64,000 bases of DNA, taken from Polytrichum commune. Lineage: Eukaryota > Streptophyta > Polytrichopsida > Polytrichales > Polytrichaceae. Each line of letters starts with the position of its first letter. Position 1 is the first letter of the stretch. The notes under the pieces are model-generated. The model ran no database searches and had not been told where the DNA came from. It saw only the letters and a list, made by a program, of their open reading frames with translations. The position numbers and the translations under genes were made by a program. Where the stretch lies: NCBI GenBank assembly GCA_950295325.1, contig OX485807.1, positions 12,117,001 to 12,181,000 of the forward strand, read 5' to 3'. Of the stretch, positions 46,501 through 57,978 are shown piece after piece.

Positions 46501-47929
46501 ACCTAACCCCACATGGTACACAGTTCAAGAAACGCCTAACATTAACTACCAATTTCAGTACAAAAGTTGGCAATCAATCCCTCCACGTGAGTGATCGGGG
46601 AGATATTTGGGCATAACCGGTTGAGATCCTAGTGTTTGCAAGTCCAACCGGTTACATGTTGACATCCTCCGGTTTTCCTTTATAAAATTGGGGTATATTT
46701 TCTATAGATTCCTCTAAAGTGATCGGTAATTTCCTGCAGTCTTGAACTTCAAACCGGTTATTTCCCAAACTCAACCGGTTCATTTATAACTAACTGTCGG
46801 TTCTCCCCGATCATTGCTCCACGTCATTGGTCTTGCCTTCAAAGGTGGGCTTAAACCCCAAGACCTTAGCCCAAATCCCATGGCCACTTTGAGGTTGAGC
46901 CATCTAACGCAGGAATAGTACTTGGATGGGGACCTTCCTAGCACTTGATTTCCAGTGCACCCTACCACCTATGGTCCAGCCATTCATAGTGGAGTATCCA
47001 CTTAAACAGGAAATTCTCCACGGACCATGTGGGAACATAGGGGCTTGCCCTTGGGGGGAGATGGTTGCATGCCGCATTGTCAGCACCTTATCAAAGTTTA
47101 AGGTGTAAGAGAAGGCAATCTTCTTCGGGCCCTCTAATTCTTGTGATGCTTGATTTGGGATTACATATAGACTTAGAACAACTCAAAGATGAAGCAAGAC
47201 CATAATTTGCGCCGGTGGCAACATTGGAGTCATCTCTTGGTCTTGTTAAACAGAATTTTAAAACCTAATGAACTTGCCCTTGGGAGAGATAAGTCCAGGC
47301 GGTTGTTCAAGTGTTCACCTTAGTGTTCCACTTTGAAAGGAGATAGAAGTCTTCTTCAAGGGCCTTCTAATTCTCGTAATTCTCGTGATGCGTATTTTGG
47401 GATTATATATAAACTTAGACCACCTCGAAGATGAAGCAACACCATAATTCACGCCCCGGTGGCAACATTGGAGTCATCTCTTCTTCTTCTCGCCTTTAAA
47501 CTACTTTACCAGAAATTAACAACCTAATTCCATCCACATTCGACCTAGAAGACACTGACTTACTTTGCCGGAACCGAGAAATCCTGTAATCACAGTGATG
47601 GGAACGCGAGTATCCTCCCCGACAACATCAATTACGTCTTCTTCCTCCTCCTCCTCCTCCTCCTCCTGCTGTTGATTCCCAGCCACAGACGCAGCCTGAG
47701 CCGCTACCGCTACCGCTATCCTTCCTCTCCCCTCCCGCGCGAACGAAACCCCAAGGCGAGGCAAAACCATCACGCTCTTCCTCAATGTGGGGATTGAAAC
47801 CCTAGGAGGCAGCACGGACATCGACATCCCGTGCGACGTGATGGAGCTCCGGGCTGTCAGCTCGCTCCTGCCTCGCGGTGCCAGCGTTGGCATAGCCGTG
47901 TGCAACGCCGCCATGGCCACGGACGCCAT
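40599..47929 (-). CDS. PTAC17-like: Plastid CobW/COG0523 GTPase, putative zinc chaperone (10 exons)
   Basis: Exons (minus strand): 47929-47564, 45718-45653, 45106-44926, 43850-43654, 43373-43323, 42872-42781, 42473-42346, 41698-41574, 41417-41313, 40736-40599. All introns are GT-AG, all junctions keep frame, and the product is 482 residues. Residues 1-100 are Ala/Ser/Arg-rich then poly-Glu, like a chloroplast transit peptide and linker. Walker A GFLGSGKTT (116-124) spans exons 1-2. The COG0523 hallmark GCLCC is at 171-175, ETTGLANPAP follows, and the guanine motif NKID (269-272) crosses exons 4-5. Residues 334-383 hold 21 His and two Cys, and a CobW C-terminal domain follows. The family comprises metal-binding GTPases that load zinc or cobalt onto clients. 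From memory the closest Arabidopsis proteins are PTAC17 and At1g15730. ATGGCG is the first ATG, after a GA-rich leader. Function is inferred. Confidence 0.93.
46584..46824. repeat. MITE-like insert with four AACCGGTT sites in CobW intron 1
   Basis: ACGTGAGTGATCGGGGAGA at the left is inverted relative to TCTCCCCGATCATTGCTCCA then CGT at the right. The 241 bp segment contains the palindrome AACCGGTT at 46615-46622, 46646-46653, 46752-46759 and 46773-46780. The outer pairs are themselves arranged as inverted repeats. It lies wholly in intron 1. Confidence 0.6.
47109..47495. repeat. Diverged tandem duplication in CobW intron 1
   Basis: Two ~150 bp segments (about 47109-47250 and 47341-47495) share CTTCTTC, GGGCC, TCTAATTCT, TTTGGGATTA, AAGATGAAGCAA, ACCATAATT and GTGGCAACATTGGAGTCATC, about 235-240 bp apart. 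The second lies directly upstream of the exon 1 donor side. Confidence 0.65.
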
Positions 47930-47962
47930 CTCCTCTCTCTCTTTCTCTCTCTCAAAATTCCT
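47930..47962 (-). promoter_or_regulatory. GA-rich leader before the CobW start
   Basis: On the minus strand the sequence just before the ATG is GAGAGAGAAAGAGAGAGAGG. Such purine tracts are common in plant 5' UTRs and GAGA-type promoters. No TATA box is obvious upstream. Confidence 0.5.
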
Positions 47963-49487
47963 TACCCGAATCGAATTGAATTGGCAATCTTGTTGTGTGC
48001 TGCGAAGAAGAATGGCGACGGCGAAGGTGGCGATAACTTAGCAGCTCTTCGTCTGTCTGTCTGTTTGAAGGGAGGCCCAGCCACACACCAGCTCTGCCTC
48101 AAGCTCAGTGGTATGACAACGTGGACACTTAGTGCCATGTAGGATGCCATGTAGATTTTTCATCCATTCAAATTTTCTCAGTCCTTTGAATCTTAAGTTC
48201 TAGTGATAAAGCAAACTTGGTCATGTTCCAGGCTTCATGACCAATGGAAAGATTTTTAAATCACATGTTTAAGGGCCCTCAAGCTCTCGTGTGAAGTGTT
48301 CCTTAAGCTTAACTTCTAATATTCCCATGAGGACGTTTTAGTCCAAATGATACTTTAGTGAAAGGTAAATGCAAATGCAAATGAAGTTATTTTTGTTTAA
48401 ATCATTTATTTTAATCCATGAGGAGCTAATATAGGAGTAAGGCTAGTTCATCAGTGAAGTGATGAAAAATTCATATATTTGCATGAAAGGAATACATAAC
48501 ACTTGTTTGAAAATTTCCCAATGATTTTATCGGTGATTCAAGGAAGGTATTGAAAATATGAATGTGTGTAGTGTGGAAATGATGGAGATAACATGATATT
48601 TGCATGTAGTTTGTTCCTTCCATGTCAGGGTTTCATATTCCATAACTTCTTTGTCGTGACTCCATGATTTGACATGATTTCATGTTTTTAGTTTTTAATT
48701 GATTATTGACAAATTAGGGTCACTACTAGGGTATTGTATTTATCACAAATATGTTGAAAATCAATGTGCAAACCAGTGAATATTTGTCGCCAATTGAATG
48801 CGACGAATCACAAAGTCCTTGGTAAAATGAGGTTCTCATGTCCAAATTTTATCTCTCAAAAAACAAAATCTGTAAACATGCATTTATCGAAGACATTCAT
48901 GGAACCCTAGAATGTCCCCAAATTTCTTAAATTATATTTAAAGGTTCATAATTCATAAGAGACGCACAAATAAAAATATTAGCAATTTCATGCAAATTGC
49001 ATATTTATTCTCTCTTTGTATTGGATGATGTGAAGAAAAATAATAATCCATGCATAATTGAATAAACAAAAGACCCTTGAGGATCATGCTAAGGTGCCTT
49101 CGGTTGTGCAACAAAGCATTCTTTTTGTTGTTGTTGTGAGGAATTGGTGTGTTATGGATACGATTGTGCAATGTTGTTGCATAATGGAGATGTAAAGACC
49201 TCGGGATGGGTCTTATTATTTGATGCCCCATGAGCAACTTTTTGGGGGATGCTAAAAAAAGGGTCCCTTGTGAATAATTGGGAACTACAATTTCATGGAG
49301 TGTATATCACAAGTTTGGACCCATGCAATCTTGGCCCCGCCCATTGCACCCATGCATATGACTTAATATCTGAGCCACCCCAACCCCCATGCAATGCCCG
49401 CCACCTCCCCAAGTTTCCTCCACCATACCCACCTTTTGGCACTTGTGTTACCCCACACTTCCACCCTTTTCTCCCTTTTAATTTGAT
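47963..49487. other. Upstream region of CobW and AT-rich spacer
   Basis: A degenerate family C relic may lie at about 48130-48310 (GCCATGTAGATTTTTCATCC, CTCTCGTGTGAAGTG). The rest has no gene. A GTT-type run lies near 49120. Confidence 0.4.
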
Positions 49488-49644
49488 CATAACATTATTC
49501 AAACCCATAACAATGTTATGAGTCTGAATATGGGGAATATACTGCTGAATATTGTCATATTTTGTTGAATATTGAATATGGGGAATATTCCGTTGAATAT
49601 TGTCAATACCACAAAACATTGTTATGGGTCTGAATCATGTTATG
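49488..49644. repeat. Family I foldback MITE, copy 3
   Basis: CATAACATTATTC at the left pairs with GAATCATGTTATG at the right. Inside, GGGGAATATACTGCTGAATA and GGGGAATATTCCGTTGAATA are tandem rather than inverted, so the centre has rearranged relative to the copy at 33602. Confidence 0.65.
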
Positions 49645-50190
49645 ATCTCATGTTTGTTTGATTGTTTTTTTGGCACAACCTTGTGTTTGTTTTGAGGGGT
49701 AAATATTCTACACATGGCCCTTTTAGGTTTTTAGGCAAGAACGGTGGGGAACGGTGGAGCGACGGCCTCATGGCCACCACTGCCGCCGCCACATCCTCCA
49801 TTTTATATCGGGGTCATTGATGGAATTAGCACCATTTTCTTCACAATATGTAACATGATGTCATACTCATTACATGGTCATAACAAATAAGAATACAATT
49901 ATCTAACCATGTGTATATCGAGCACAATAATATCCTTTATACTATGACCATCAATTGTTTTCAAGCATTTTCCCTCATTATTTGAATTACAACAAGTAAC
50001 AAGATGCGTTGATAATGTCACCGAGTAATTTTTGTAGAAGGTGATAGGTTGAGAGGGTTTTATATAAATATGTGTGATTTTATTGAGCTTCAAATTGTCA
50101 TCGAGTTTTTTTGGAAGTTTTAAATAAGATCGTCAATTATTAAATGATAACAAACAAGATGCAGTTTGATGATTGTTTTGAAACAACTTA
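49645..50190. other. Intergenic DNA, nothing recognised
   Basis: A GC-rich patch near 49740-49800 has no coding frame of note. Confidence 0.4.
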
Positions 50191-50693
50191 GGGCCACTTC
50201 ACGCACGAGACTGAGAGCCCGTGACCATTAAACTTCAAGCACTCTCATTGGTGGAAGAGGCGGAGCCAATCCAAGTTCACTTCACACTACACTTGAGGGA
50301 CCGACGGAGTATGTGAATGCGAGATGGATGTAAAGTCTACATGGATTCCTACGTGGCATCAAATGGATCGTGTTTCATGGTCACGTGGATTATTTTCAAA
50401 AACCACCTCTTGGAGGTAGGCCTAACACAAAACCGGCAGGAGACCATGGCACTCCGGACGCTCACAACCGTTTATTTATTCTATTTTATCATGCGTGAGG
50501 ACCCACATGACTAGAACATTCATTGAAATAGCATTTGGTTGAGGGCCCGGTCACCTATGACTTCACATTGCACTTGAGGATTCGTGACCACATTACATGA
50601 TTTTGGAGGTGGCTTGGGACGGCCTTCGGACACTTTCTTTTGGGCTCTCACAATTTCATGGTCACGGCTCTTGGCTCGTGTGTGAAGTGGCCC
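50191..50693. mobile_element. Tourist-like MITE (family C), full length
   Basis: GGGCCACTTCACGCACGAGA at the left and TCGTGTGTGAAGTGGCCC at the right are inverted. TTA flanks both ends (50188-50190 and 50694-50696). 503 bp, close in size to the nested copy at 3218-3709, with which it shares internal sequence in inverted order. Confidence 0.85.
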
Positions 50694-50696
50694 TTA

Positions 50697-51486
50697 ATAT
50701 TCCAGCTTCTAGAAACCATTACAAAGTGATTTATCTCCATTAAAATCATGTCTTGATTATTCAATGCAAAAAATTCTTGGGACTTGTGTTACGAGTTGGG
50801 TTTAGCTTTTTGCTCGACCCAACTCTCAACACAAGTCCTGAGCCTCACCCCAAAAGAATGTTGCCATGTAGGCATCCATGTCATACTTGGGACTTAAAGA
50901 CTTGAGACCATTGGACTTTAAGACTTGGGACCCATGTGAACTGGCCCTTAGTGTTAGGAACTACAATTGGTGGGCTTCCATTTTGTTGGCAACAACATGT
51001 GGATGTCTAGCTTGTGGTGCTTCCAAATATTTTCCATTCTCGTGCTATATCGGAACATTGGGTTTGTTATGTTGGTAATATTTGTTTTCACCACACCTCC
51101 TCTAGAATCAACATTGATTCTAGATGGGGGATGGTTTAAAGAAAATTATCCAAACACAACTTCAAACTTATTCCCATTTCCACGGGACGTATTGCGAAGG
51201 TTAGTAATGTTGTGAAGTTTTTGTCCAAAGCTCGTATTATGGAGAGGTTGACCAATTTTAAAACTCTCAATAGTTTAAGCAAGCATAAAGTGATTACCCT
51301 TAAAATGAGATATCACAAGGGGATGGTAGTTTAAAAAGTAAAAAGTAATAAAAAAAGTAAGCTCTTGAATTAAAAGCTCAAGTGTGAAGAGATGTTGAGT
51401 GAACAAGCTTGAGTAAAGTTAAGAGGACGTTGGCCAATGAGGAGGCTCATTTTTTTGAAACTCTTGACTTCTTTTGTGTAAACTAA
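50697..51486. other. Intergenic DNA with a short hairpin
   Basis: GGACTTGTGTT then GAGTTGGGT (50780-50801) pairs with ACCCAACTC then AACACAAGTCC (50817-50838), a ~20 bp stem. A right end of TGTGAACTGGCCCTTA type at about 50935-50950 hints at another Tourist-like relic. The 82-codon frame at 50967-51215 shows no domain. Confidence 0.45.
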
Positions 51487-51819
51487 GGACCACTTCACAC
51501 ATGAGACTAAAGGCCCATGACCATTGCATTCTAAGATCTCTAATTGGTCAAAAAGGTCGAGACCGTTCAAGTTCTCGTCACACTAGAAGGTGAAGAAGGC
51601 CTCATGACCCAAAGAAATTATGATGGATGAAAAGTACACATGGATCCCTATATGGCTTATTATAGACAATGTTTCATGGTTTGCCAGAATTTGCACACAA
51701 ATTCCTAGAGACCATGTCAAAGTCAAGGGCCTTAGACAATTGGTATGGGCTTTTGGATGAGAGCCAAGGGCCCTCATAATTACATGATCGCAACCCTTAC
51801 CTCAGTGTGAAGTGGTCCC
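51487..51819. mobile_element. Tourist-like MITE (family C), internally deleted
   Basis: GGACCACTTCACACATGAGA at the left and CAGTGTGAAGTGGTCCC at the right are inverted. TAA precedes the left end; the right flank (AAA) is not an exact duplicate. 333 bp, shorter than other copies. Confidence 0.7.
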
Positions 51820-52234
51820 AAAGGAAGTCTAAGGGCATGGTTGCTTGTGTCCGACTCAAGTGTCACGTTCCTCTTTCACACAAGAATATTACAATCATGA
51901 ATGCACACGAGACACTAATATTGAGAACTTTCAAACTTTGTACATTACAAAAGCTTTACAACTTAAACACAATATTGTGATTGCTATGAGCTCGAATCAC
52001 ATGACCATAGGATGAAGACAATAGATGATTCTCTCTCCTCCCACGAGCTTTCTCTTATACCCAAAAGGCACTCCTAGTCTTGTCCATCTTTAACCATAGT
52101 ATTTAAGAGATGCTTTTAGAAGTCTCAAAGATTACTAAATTTAAATTGAAGCTTCAATATCTATATAAATAAATAAATTTGTTGTGTGATCAATTCTTAT
52201 CTTTTGGCTCAATCATAATCCTCTAGTTGGAACT
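51820..52234. other. Intergenic DNA, nothing recognised
   Basis: AT-rich spacer with no gene or family recognised. Confidence 0.4.
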
Positions 52235-52600
52235 GTAGCCCTTAACCAAATGCTATTTCAATGAATGTTTTAGTCATGCAGGTCCTCACACAAGATAAAA
52301 TAGAATAAACCAACGGTTGTGAGCGTTCGGAGTGCCATGGTCTCCCACCAGTTTTGTGTTAAGCCCACCTCCAAGAGGTGGTTTTTAAAAACAGTCCTAG
52401 AGACCATGAAACATGATCCATTTGATGCCACGTAGGAATCCATGTAGACTTTCCATCCATCTCACATTCACGTACTCTGTTGGTCCCTCAAGCGTAGTGC
52501 AAAGCAAACTTGGACCGGCTGCGCCTTTTCCACCAATTGATGAGAGTGCTTGAAGTGCACTAACGGTCACGGGCTCTCAGTCTCGTGTGTGAAGTGGCCC
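52235..52600. mobile_element. Tourist-like MITE (family C), 5'-truncated
   Basis: It begins in the family interior at AACCAAATGCTATTTCAATG and ends at GTGTGTGAAGTGGCCC followed by TAA. It is very similar to 3370-3709. Confidence 0.75.
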
Positions 52601-54579
52601 TAAGACTTTGACCCCCATGTTGGGACTTGGGATTTGGGACTTGGGACCCCATGTGAAGGGGCCCTAAGCCACCCACATGTGCCGGCCACTTTTCGTTAGA
52701 CCCCTACCGGGGCTCCAATTAGAAAGAGAGCTCGAGAAAGTCCATCATGGGCCAATCACGCAAGTGGCAAAGTAGGGTTGCCTGTTTGGGTCACAAGAAA
52801 GAGCGGGGGAGGTGGAAAGAGCCCCAAAAAGCACGATAACCCCAGCACTTTACCAAAAGGCCTGAACTTGCATGAAGTCCTATGTAGGGAGCAGGGAGAG
52901 GAATGATCCTACAACCACAACAACACATTGAACACATTACATTACATTACATGGGAGTATATATACCGTACTACCTTTACCACGTCGGGTGATCATACAC
53001 GGATTACTTGTTAAATTTATACTTCAAGGTTTGGCCATCCCGGACTTCACATGGGAAAATCTACATTTTTCCCCATATTGATTCCCCCCCCCCCCCTTTT
53101 ACATAGTTGAATTAGTGCCAAAGTGCTAAAGGTACTATGGTGCCGGCCTTGCACAACACATGGGTGTTCCACAAACTAGATGTGCTAGAAGTTTAAGAAC
53201 TAAGTGAACATTAGTATGCAGTTGGTTAGCAACTTGAGATCCATCAAAGGCCGTAGCCATTATCTTCACAAGTTTTGGACTTCATATGAGTCTAGGGGTT
53301 TAGGATTGTGGGTTGAGAATGTAGACCAATCTCTTTTGAACATACGTTTTGTTTTGTTTTGTTTTGTTTTTGGGGGTTCTTTCTTTACATCCCCACCACT
53401 CAATAGGGACGCCAAATGATGTCACCAACATGTCTACCATGAATTCACATGTTTAGGGGAGGTTAGTGTGAAGATTATCTTTGTGTTTTAGTCAACCCCC
53501 CCCCCACCCCTTTTGTCAACCCCCTGCCCCCTTTAGTTAAGCACCCTTGGGGTGGTTATTCATGAGCATCATTCGAAAGTTTCAAGACCAAGGTCTGAGG
53601 AGAGAGTTGAGGAGAGTACAATCCAAAGCCAACAAACTAAATAATCATTTTAATCTTCTCTCGAGCTATAGATTGGTTTAGAAGACCAGCCCCACCCATC
53701 AACCACAACCACAAGGATTCACACATGACAAGTGTCATGCCAAAAAAATAAAGGATGTTGTGGTTGATTGTGATAGTTAACCACAAACCACCTTTTGTAG
53801 TGTAAGAGGCCCTTCGTATGACAAAGGAACTACTCTCTTTTGAACCATACCGCCTTGGCATGTCTATGGAATCAAAACCGCCACTTTTATTCGACATTGC
53901 ATTCCGGCTTCAGTATGCCTCGCTGCCTCTTACTTAGTTTGTTCCATCACATGGCTCTTCTTCAAAGTCAAAGCCATGTGTGTATGGGACCTCTTAATGA
54001 CACCCCCTTGTATATAAGATTTTCACAACAAAAAATGAGACTACACATACAAATCATACCCTACATAATAGTCTCATGTATGTTTACAAAAATATTGAAC
54101 TCTTAGAGTGATTTGCCTCAATCGTGTATACAAAAGATAAGCAATTGCAAAATGAAAGAAGAAGAAAAATGACATTTCTTGGATATATGCTCATAAATCA
54201 CTATGTATTTTTTGGGGGGTGTAAGGTATATACTACATCGATGAAATATAGGTATTCCTCTTATGAGAAACCTGGGGGGGGGGGGGCTTGTGGTATACTT
54301 ATTTCTCCCCTAGAATTCATAGTACCCTATTTATTTGTACACAACTACGTGGGATGATACCCCTCCAAATATGTATATTTTCTAAGTTAAATTGCAATCA
54401 AATACCCGTTTACACACCCATGCCATACAAGCTACATTGACCTCCCCCCCCCCCCCCCCAAAGAGGTTTGTACTGAACTTGCTAATGTGGTATCCATCTT
54501 GATTAAACATACAACCCTAGCCTACTGTTATGTATGAAAATACTCCTATTGTGGTTTCAGATGTTGTAAACCCATCCAA
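52601..54579. other. Intergenic DNA with simple repeats
   Basis: GGGACTTGGGATTTGGGACT near 52620, ACATT repeats (about 52931-52950), a C-run at 53086-53097, GTTTT repeats (53346-53371), a G-run near 54273-54286 and a C-run near 54445-54460. I see no gene. Confidence 0.45.
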
Positions 54580-54813
54580 CAAGGCCATAGGGTGACAGTA
54601 GAAGAAAACTTGCCCATTACAGTCATGCGTCGCGACTTGGCAAGAAACCACGTAAATAAATCATATTGGTTTATCCACCCGAGGACTTTGATTCCTCATT
54701 GTCCAAAAAACGCAGCCAAAAACCTACGGTTGACAGCCATAATGATTTATTTATGCAGTTTCTCGCTATGAGTTGCAATGCCGAAGTTTTCTTCTAGTGT
54801 GAACATGGCCTTG
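54580..54813. repeat. Foldback MITE-like hairpin, 234 bp
   Basis: CAAGGCCAT, GTAGAAGAAAACTT and GTAAATAAATCAT on the left are matched in inverted order by ATGATTTATTTATGC, AAGTTTTCTTCTA and ATGGCCTTG on the right, with mismatches between. No target duplication is recognised. Confidence 0.65.
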
Positions 54814-56149
54814 TTTACCTCCACATCGAATGTCAAAGTTTGTTTTTATTGAAAAATATGTCCACCAATGAAGACGAGTGGCCACGTAAACGTAAAGCCC
54901 ACACTTATGCCTTTGGTACCTTCATACACGTGCCCCCGTACTTTCTTACCTTGTAACTCTCCATGGCCTTGGCCCCCTTTACTACAACTACAGTCTAACA
55001 TCATTAATACAACACTTGTTTATACGACTCCCTTGATATTATGATGCATTTTTGCGAGACCAAACCTTTTTAGTTCCAAACCCCCTCTTTTATACAACTA
55101 TGACGTTTGATAATGCGACATCTAGAATCTTTGTTTTGTCATGTCAAAGAGGTAGTTAATGTTAAGATTCATTTCATCTATGTTATGTACATCTAAAATA
55201 CATCCATTTTCACTTGAGAACTACTTGGGAACGTCACCTATCATTGGGAACTTAATGATAACTAGGGTTACTGATGTAGAATGGACATGGTTAGGGCTAG
55301 AGTGGCCTCTTGCTTAGTATGTTGCCTTGTACACGCGTGATATAGTATCATCACCAATATCTTGAGGCTAAACGTCATGCATCATTGTTGTCTAGTTTCT
55401 TACTAAGGAACTCTTTATAGTTGGGTGTTATTGAAATGATTAGTTTTCAAAAGTTCGTAGGAAATTTAAATAAGATGACAATTACTAACTTGGGTAGGCA
55501 ACACCGTAGATCTTTGGACTCCTATTTTAAGAGTTCTTGAGAGTATTTGTATTTGTTTGGAAATATAATTTATAATTTCATACCATCCATATTGCTTAAA
55601 GTTGTTGTATATATTTTAAAGCTCATATTTCTTATGTTTTTGTATTCCCTCAATAATATGACAACTTTACGCCATTTGTCATGTTAATGAGAAGACGATA
55701 CCTCGACGGTACGAACTTTTTTTGTGTTTCCCAAACGTGTCATACTAAAGAGGGAGAACAATACCATATATATATATATATATATATATGCAAGTGGAAA
55801 CGAGGTTATTGTGATTCTTTTATGACAATTCGGAATTTTGAACAAGAGACCTCGGGGTTCATGTTAAGTTCGAGCTAACATTCATGTCCAAACATGAAAA
55901 TTGTATATGTTTTCAAGGCGGGGTAGGAATGAAACATGAGCTTGATTTTGTGTATCCTTGTCCAAGAATGTTTCGGTCTTGAGGTCATGGTGCAAAGGGG
56001 GGGGGGTGACGTTGCTCTTAGGCACTTGTTTACCAACAAAAGGCATGACTCAAGTCTAGTGAGCCATATATAAATTGGAGAAAAAAAATCACACACACAC
56101 ACATATATATACTCCCTTGGATGTTGATCGGTGGATAGAGGGGGCTATG
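54814..56149. other. Intergenic DNA with an AT microsatellite
   Basis: An (AT)13-like run lies at about 55765-55790. No gene or repeat family is recognised. Confidence 0.45.
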
Positions 56150-56385
56150 TATCGCTACACTAAATATTGCATTTAGTGCCGTTTACTATTTGGAATTATG
56201 CAATGCTATAACTATTTACCATATATATATATATATAATGCATAACTACCAAATTGGTTGTTTGGACATTTATAGAACATTAACAACTTTACTTGGCAAA
56301 AAAATTACATCAATAGTCAAAAAGATGTAGCACTATGTAACCCCAATAATAAGTGACACTAAATATGATATTTAGTGTAGTAAAT
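56150..56385 (+). repeat. Family F MITE-like repeat, copy 4
   Basis: CTACACTAAATATTGCATTT then AGTG at the left and CACTAAATATGATATTTAGT then GTAG at the right are inverted, with an (AT)n run at 56221-56238. This is the copy with the clearest ends. Confidence 0.7.
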
Positions 56386-57029
56386 CGTGACTCCACGTCA
56401 TGTTATTAGTAAGTGAAACTCAAATGTCGAAGCAAATGATATTGGGTTTTGGTTAGAGTTGATATTTAGATCCAAATATGAAGATTACACATGTTTTAAG
56501 GGGGATAAAACATCGGCTTGAGTGCATAACATCCTTGTCCAATATATGTTGAGATTTGAGTTTGGGGTTTCAAGGTGGGTTGCCCCTTGCTCTTAGGCAC
56601 CCATTCACCAACACACCCTTGCAACTATATGAGTCAAGCCTATTGAATCGTACATAAAGCATGGAGGAAACACAATCATACAATACACATATACTCCCAA
56701 GAGGTTGACTAGTGGAAAGGGGACGTATCCAACAAGGCATGGGACAAACTACATTGACACGCGCAATTAGATTGCCCCACAACTAATTTATCGACGTTCC
56801 ACACTATTTTGAATATTTGCTACCTTAGTCAAATCGACACGATTTGTTTATCGCGGCTCCTACAAGGATGATAGACAATGTATTCTGCATGGGTAAATAG
56901 ACAACATGTTCACCAAGGCAACTTAATTGCACGTATTAGTGTAGCCATTGTTCATGTTGGCACCAAAGTGCCAACATGCATCCGAACTTCATTTTTCGTC
57001 CACTAATTAAGAAGAGCGATCACACTAAC
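56386..57029. other. Intergenic DNA, nothing recognised
   Basis: TCGTGACTCCACGTCATGTT then ATTAGTAAGTGAAA at the start recurs at about 57544-57586 in the leader of the downstream gene. Nothing else is recognised. Confidence 0.4.
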
Positions 57030-57395
57030 TTAAAGCCCACATATAACATAGACGTACTAAATTTGGTTACTTACTTTAGTCAGACACCTATTTATTGAGA
57101 TGGTATGTGGATAGTGTGGCTTCAAGCACATACATAAAAATAAATAAATAAAAATTGTCCACATTTCCTTTTTGAAACAAAGTTTGATATATTATGCATC
57201 TTAACATTCATATAATGAAATATTATTATGATTGATTGATTTTTGGATGAAAGATCACTTTGCAAATGACAATAATTACAACATTATAAATCTATAATGC
57301 CCATTTACAAAAAGAAAAAGGGAATGGCAAATCATGTTAGGTTCACATTGTGTGTTGGTAACGTTGGATAGTTTACAATTAGTGAACGGTCGGTA
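57030..57395. repeat. R1 fragment joined to an inverted family B fragment
   Basis: 57030-57125 carries the left part of R1 (ATTTGGTTACTTACTTTAGT, GAGATGGTATGTGG). 57165-57390 is the complement of the family B core (GGATGAAAGATCACTTTGCA, ACATTATAAATCTATAATG, AATGGCAAATCATGTTAGG). The junction is an A/T-rich AAATAAATAAAT run. It ends ~65 bp before the TATA box of the next gene. Confidence 0.6.
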
Positions 57396-57461
57396 AAGAC
57401 CCGGCGATGCGATGCAAGCTTTTCTTTTCTTTTCTTTGCGTTTTTTTACTGGAGCGAACCG

Positions 57462-57468
57462 TATATAG
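57462..57468 (+). promoter_or_regulatory. Probable TATA box of the 57844/57979 gene
   Basis: TATATAG lies after a pyrimidine-rich stretch (TTTCTTTTCTTTTCTTTGCG) and before GC-richer leader DNA. It is about 380 bp before ATGGCG at 57844. Position and context fit a core promoter; no experiment supports it. Confidence 0.5.
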
Positions 57469-57843
57469 AGAGGGCCGTTGACTGGCGGGAGGAAGGGGGG
57501 AGGGGGGAGGGGCTACATAGTAACCTACTATTCACTAGTAGGTCGTGACTCCGCATCATCATGTTACTACTTACTAGTAAGTGAAATTATGCGCCTGGTT
57601 CTCGTCATCTGGGACGAGAAGCTCGTCTCTCTCCGCTCGCCGGGCCGAGTAGGAAGAAGACTCCAGAGCTTTCCAGAATACGTCGGAGCCCTCCCATCAC
57701 CTCTCCCGCCCTTTCCACACCCGAGAAGGCTCTTCGCTTCCCTTCTCGCTCTGCTCTCTGAAGCATCTTTCTCTTCTTTCTTCCTCAACTATCGCAACGC
57801 ACCATCGGGAAAGCGGAAGGTGGAACCCCAACTGTCACAGGTG

Positions 57844-57978
57844 ATGGCGTAACAGGACTCAGAAGACGAAGAAGGAGAGGAGGAGGGGAGGTCAACTGCG
57901 GAGGAGGAGGAGGAGGAGTTTGCGGGGGAGCGAGGCTTTTGGGTGTACGCGAGTGACGCAAGGAAGGAAGGGAGAGCC
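57844..57978 (+). pseudogene. Upstream coding-like segment cut by TAA at codon 3
   Basis: ATGGCG in good plant start context (GGTGATGGCG) is followed by TAA and then 42 in-frame codons, strongly acidic, that run without another stop into the confident part of exon 1. A longer open frame (from ATG 57589) also ends at this TAA. Options are a nonsense allele, a sequence error, a hidden intron (AG at 57854-57855 could be an acceptor for a donor such as GTAGGA near 57643), or real use of ATG 57979. Confidence 0.5.

Noticed and set aside
57478-57852. 124-codon frame as the true N-terminus of the 57979 gene
   Set aside because: It ends at the same TAA as the ATGGCG start, begins with a non-ATG codon, and has leader-like composition. 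The ATG at 57589 within it could be an upstream ORF.
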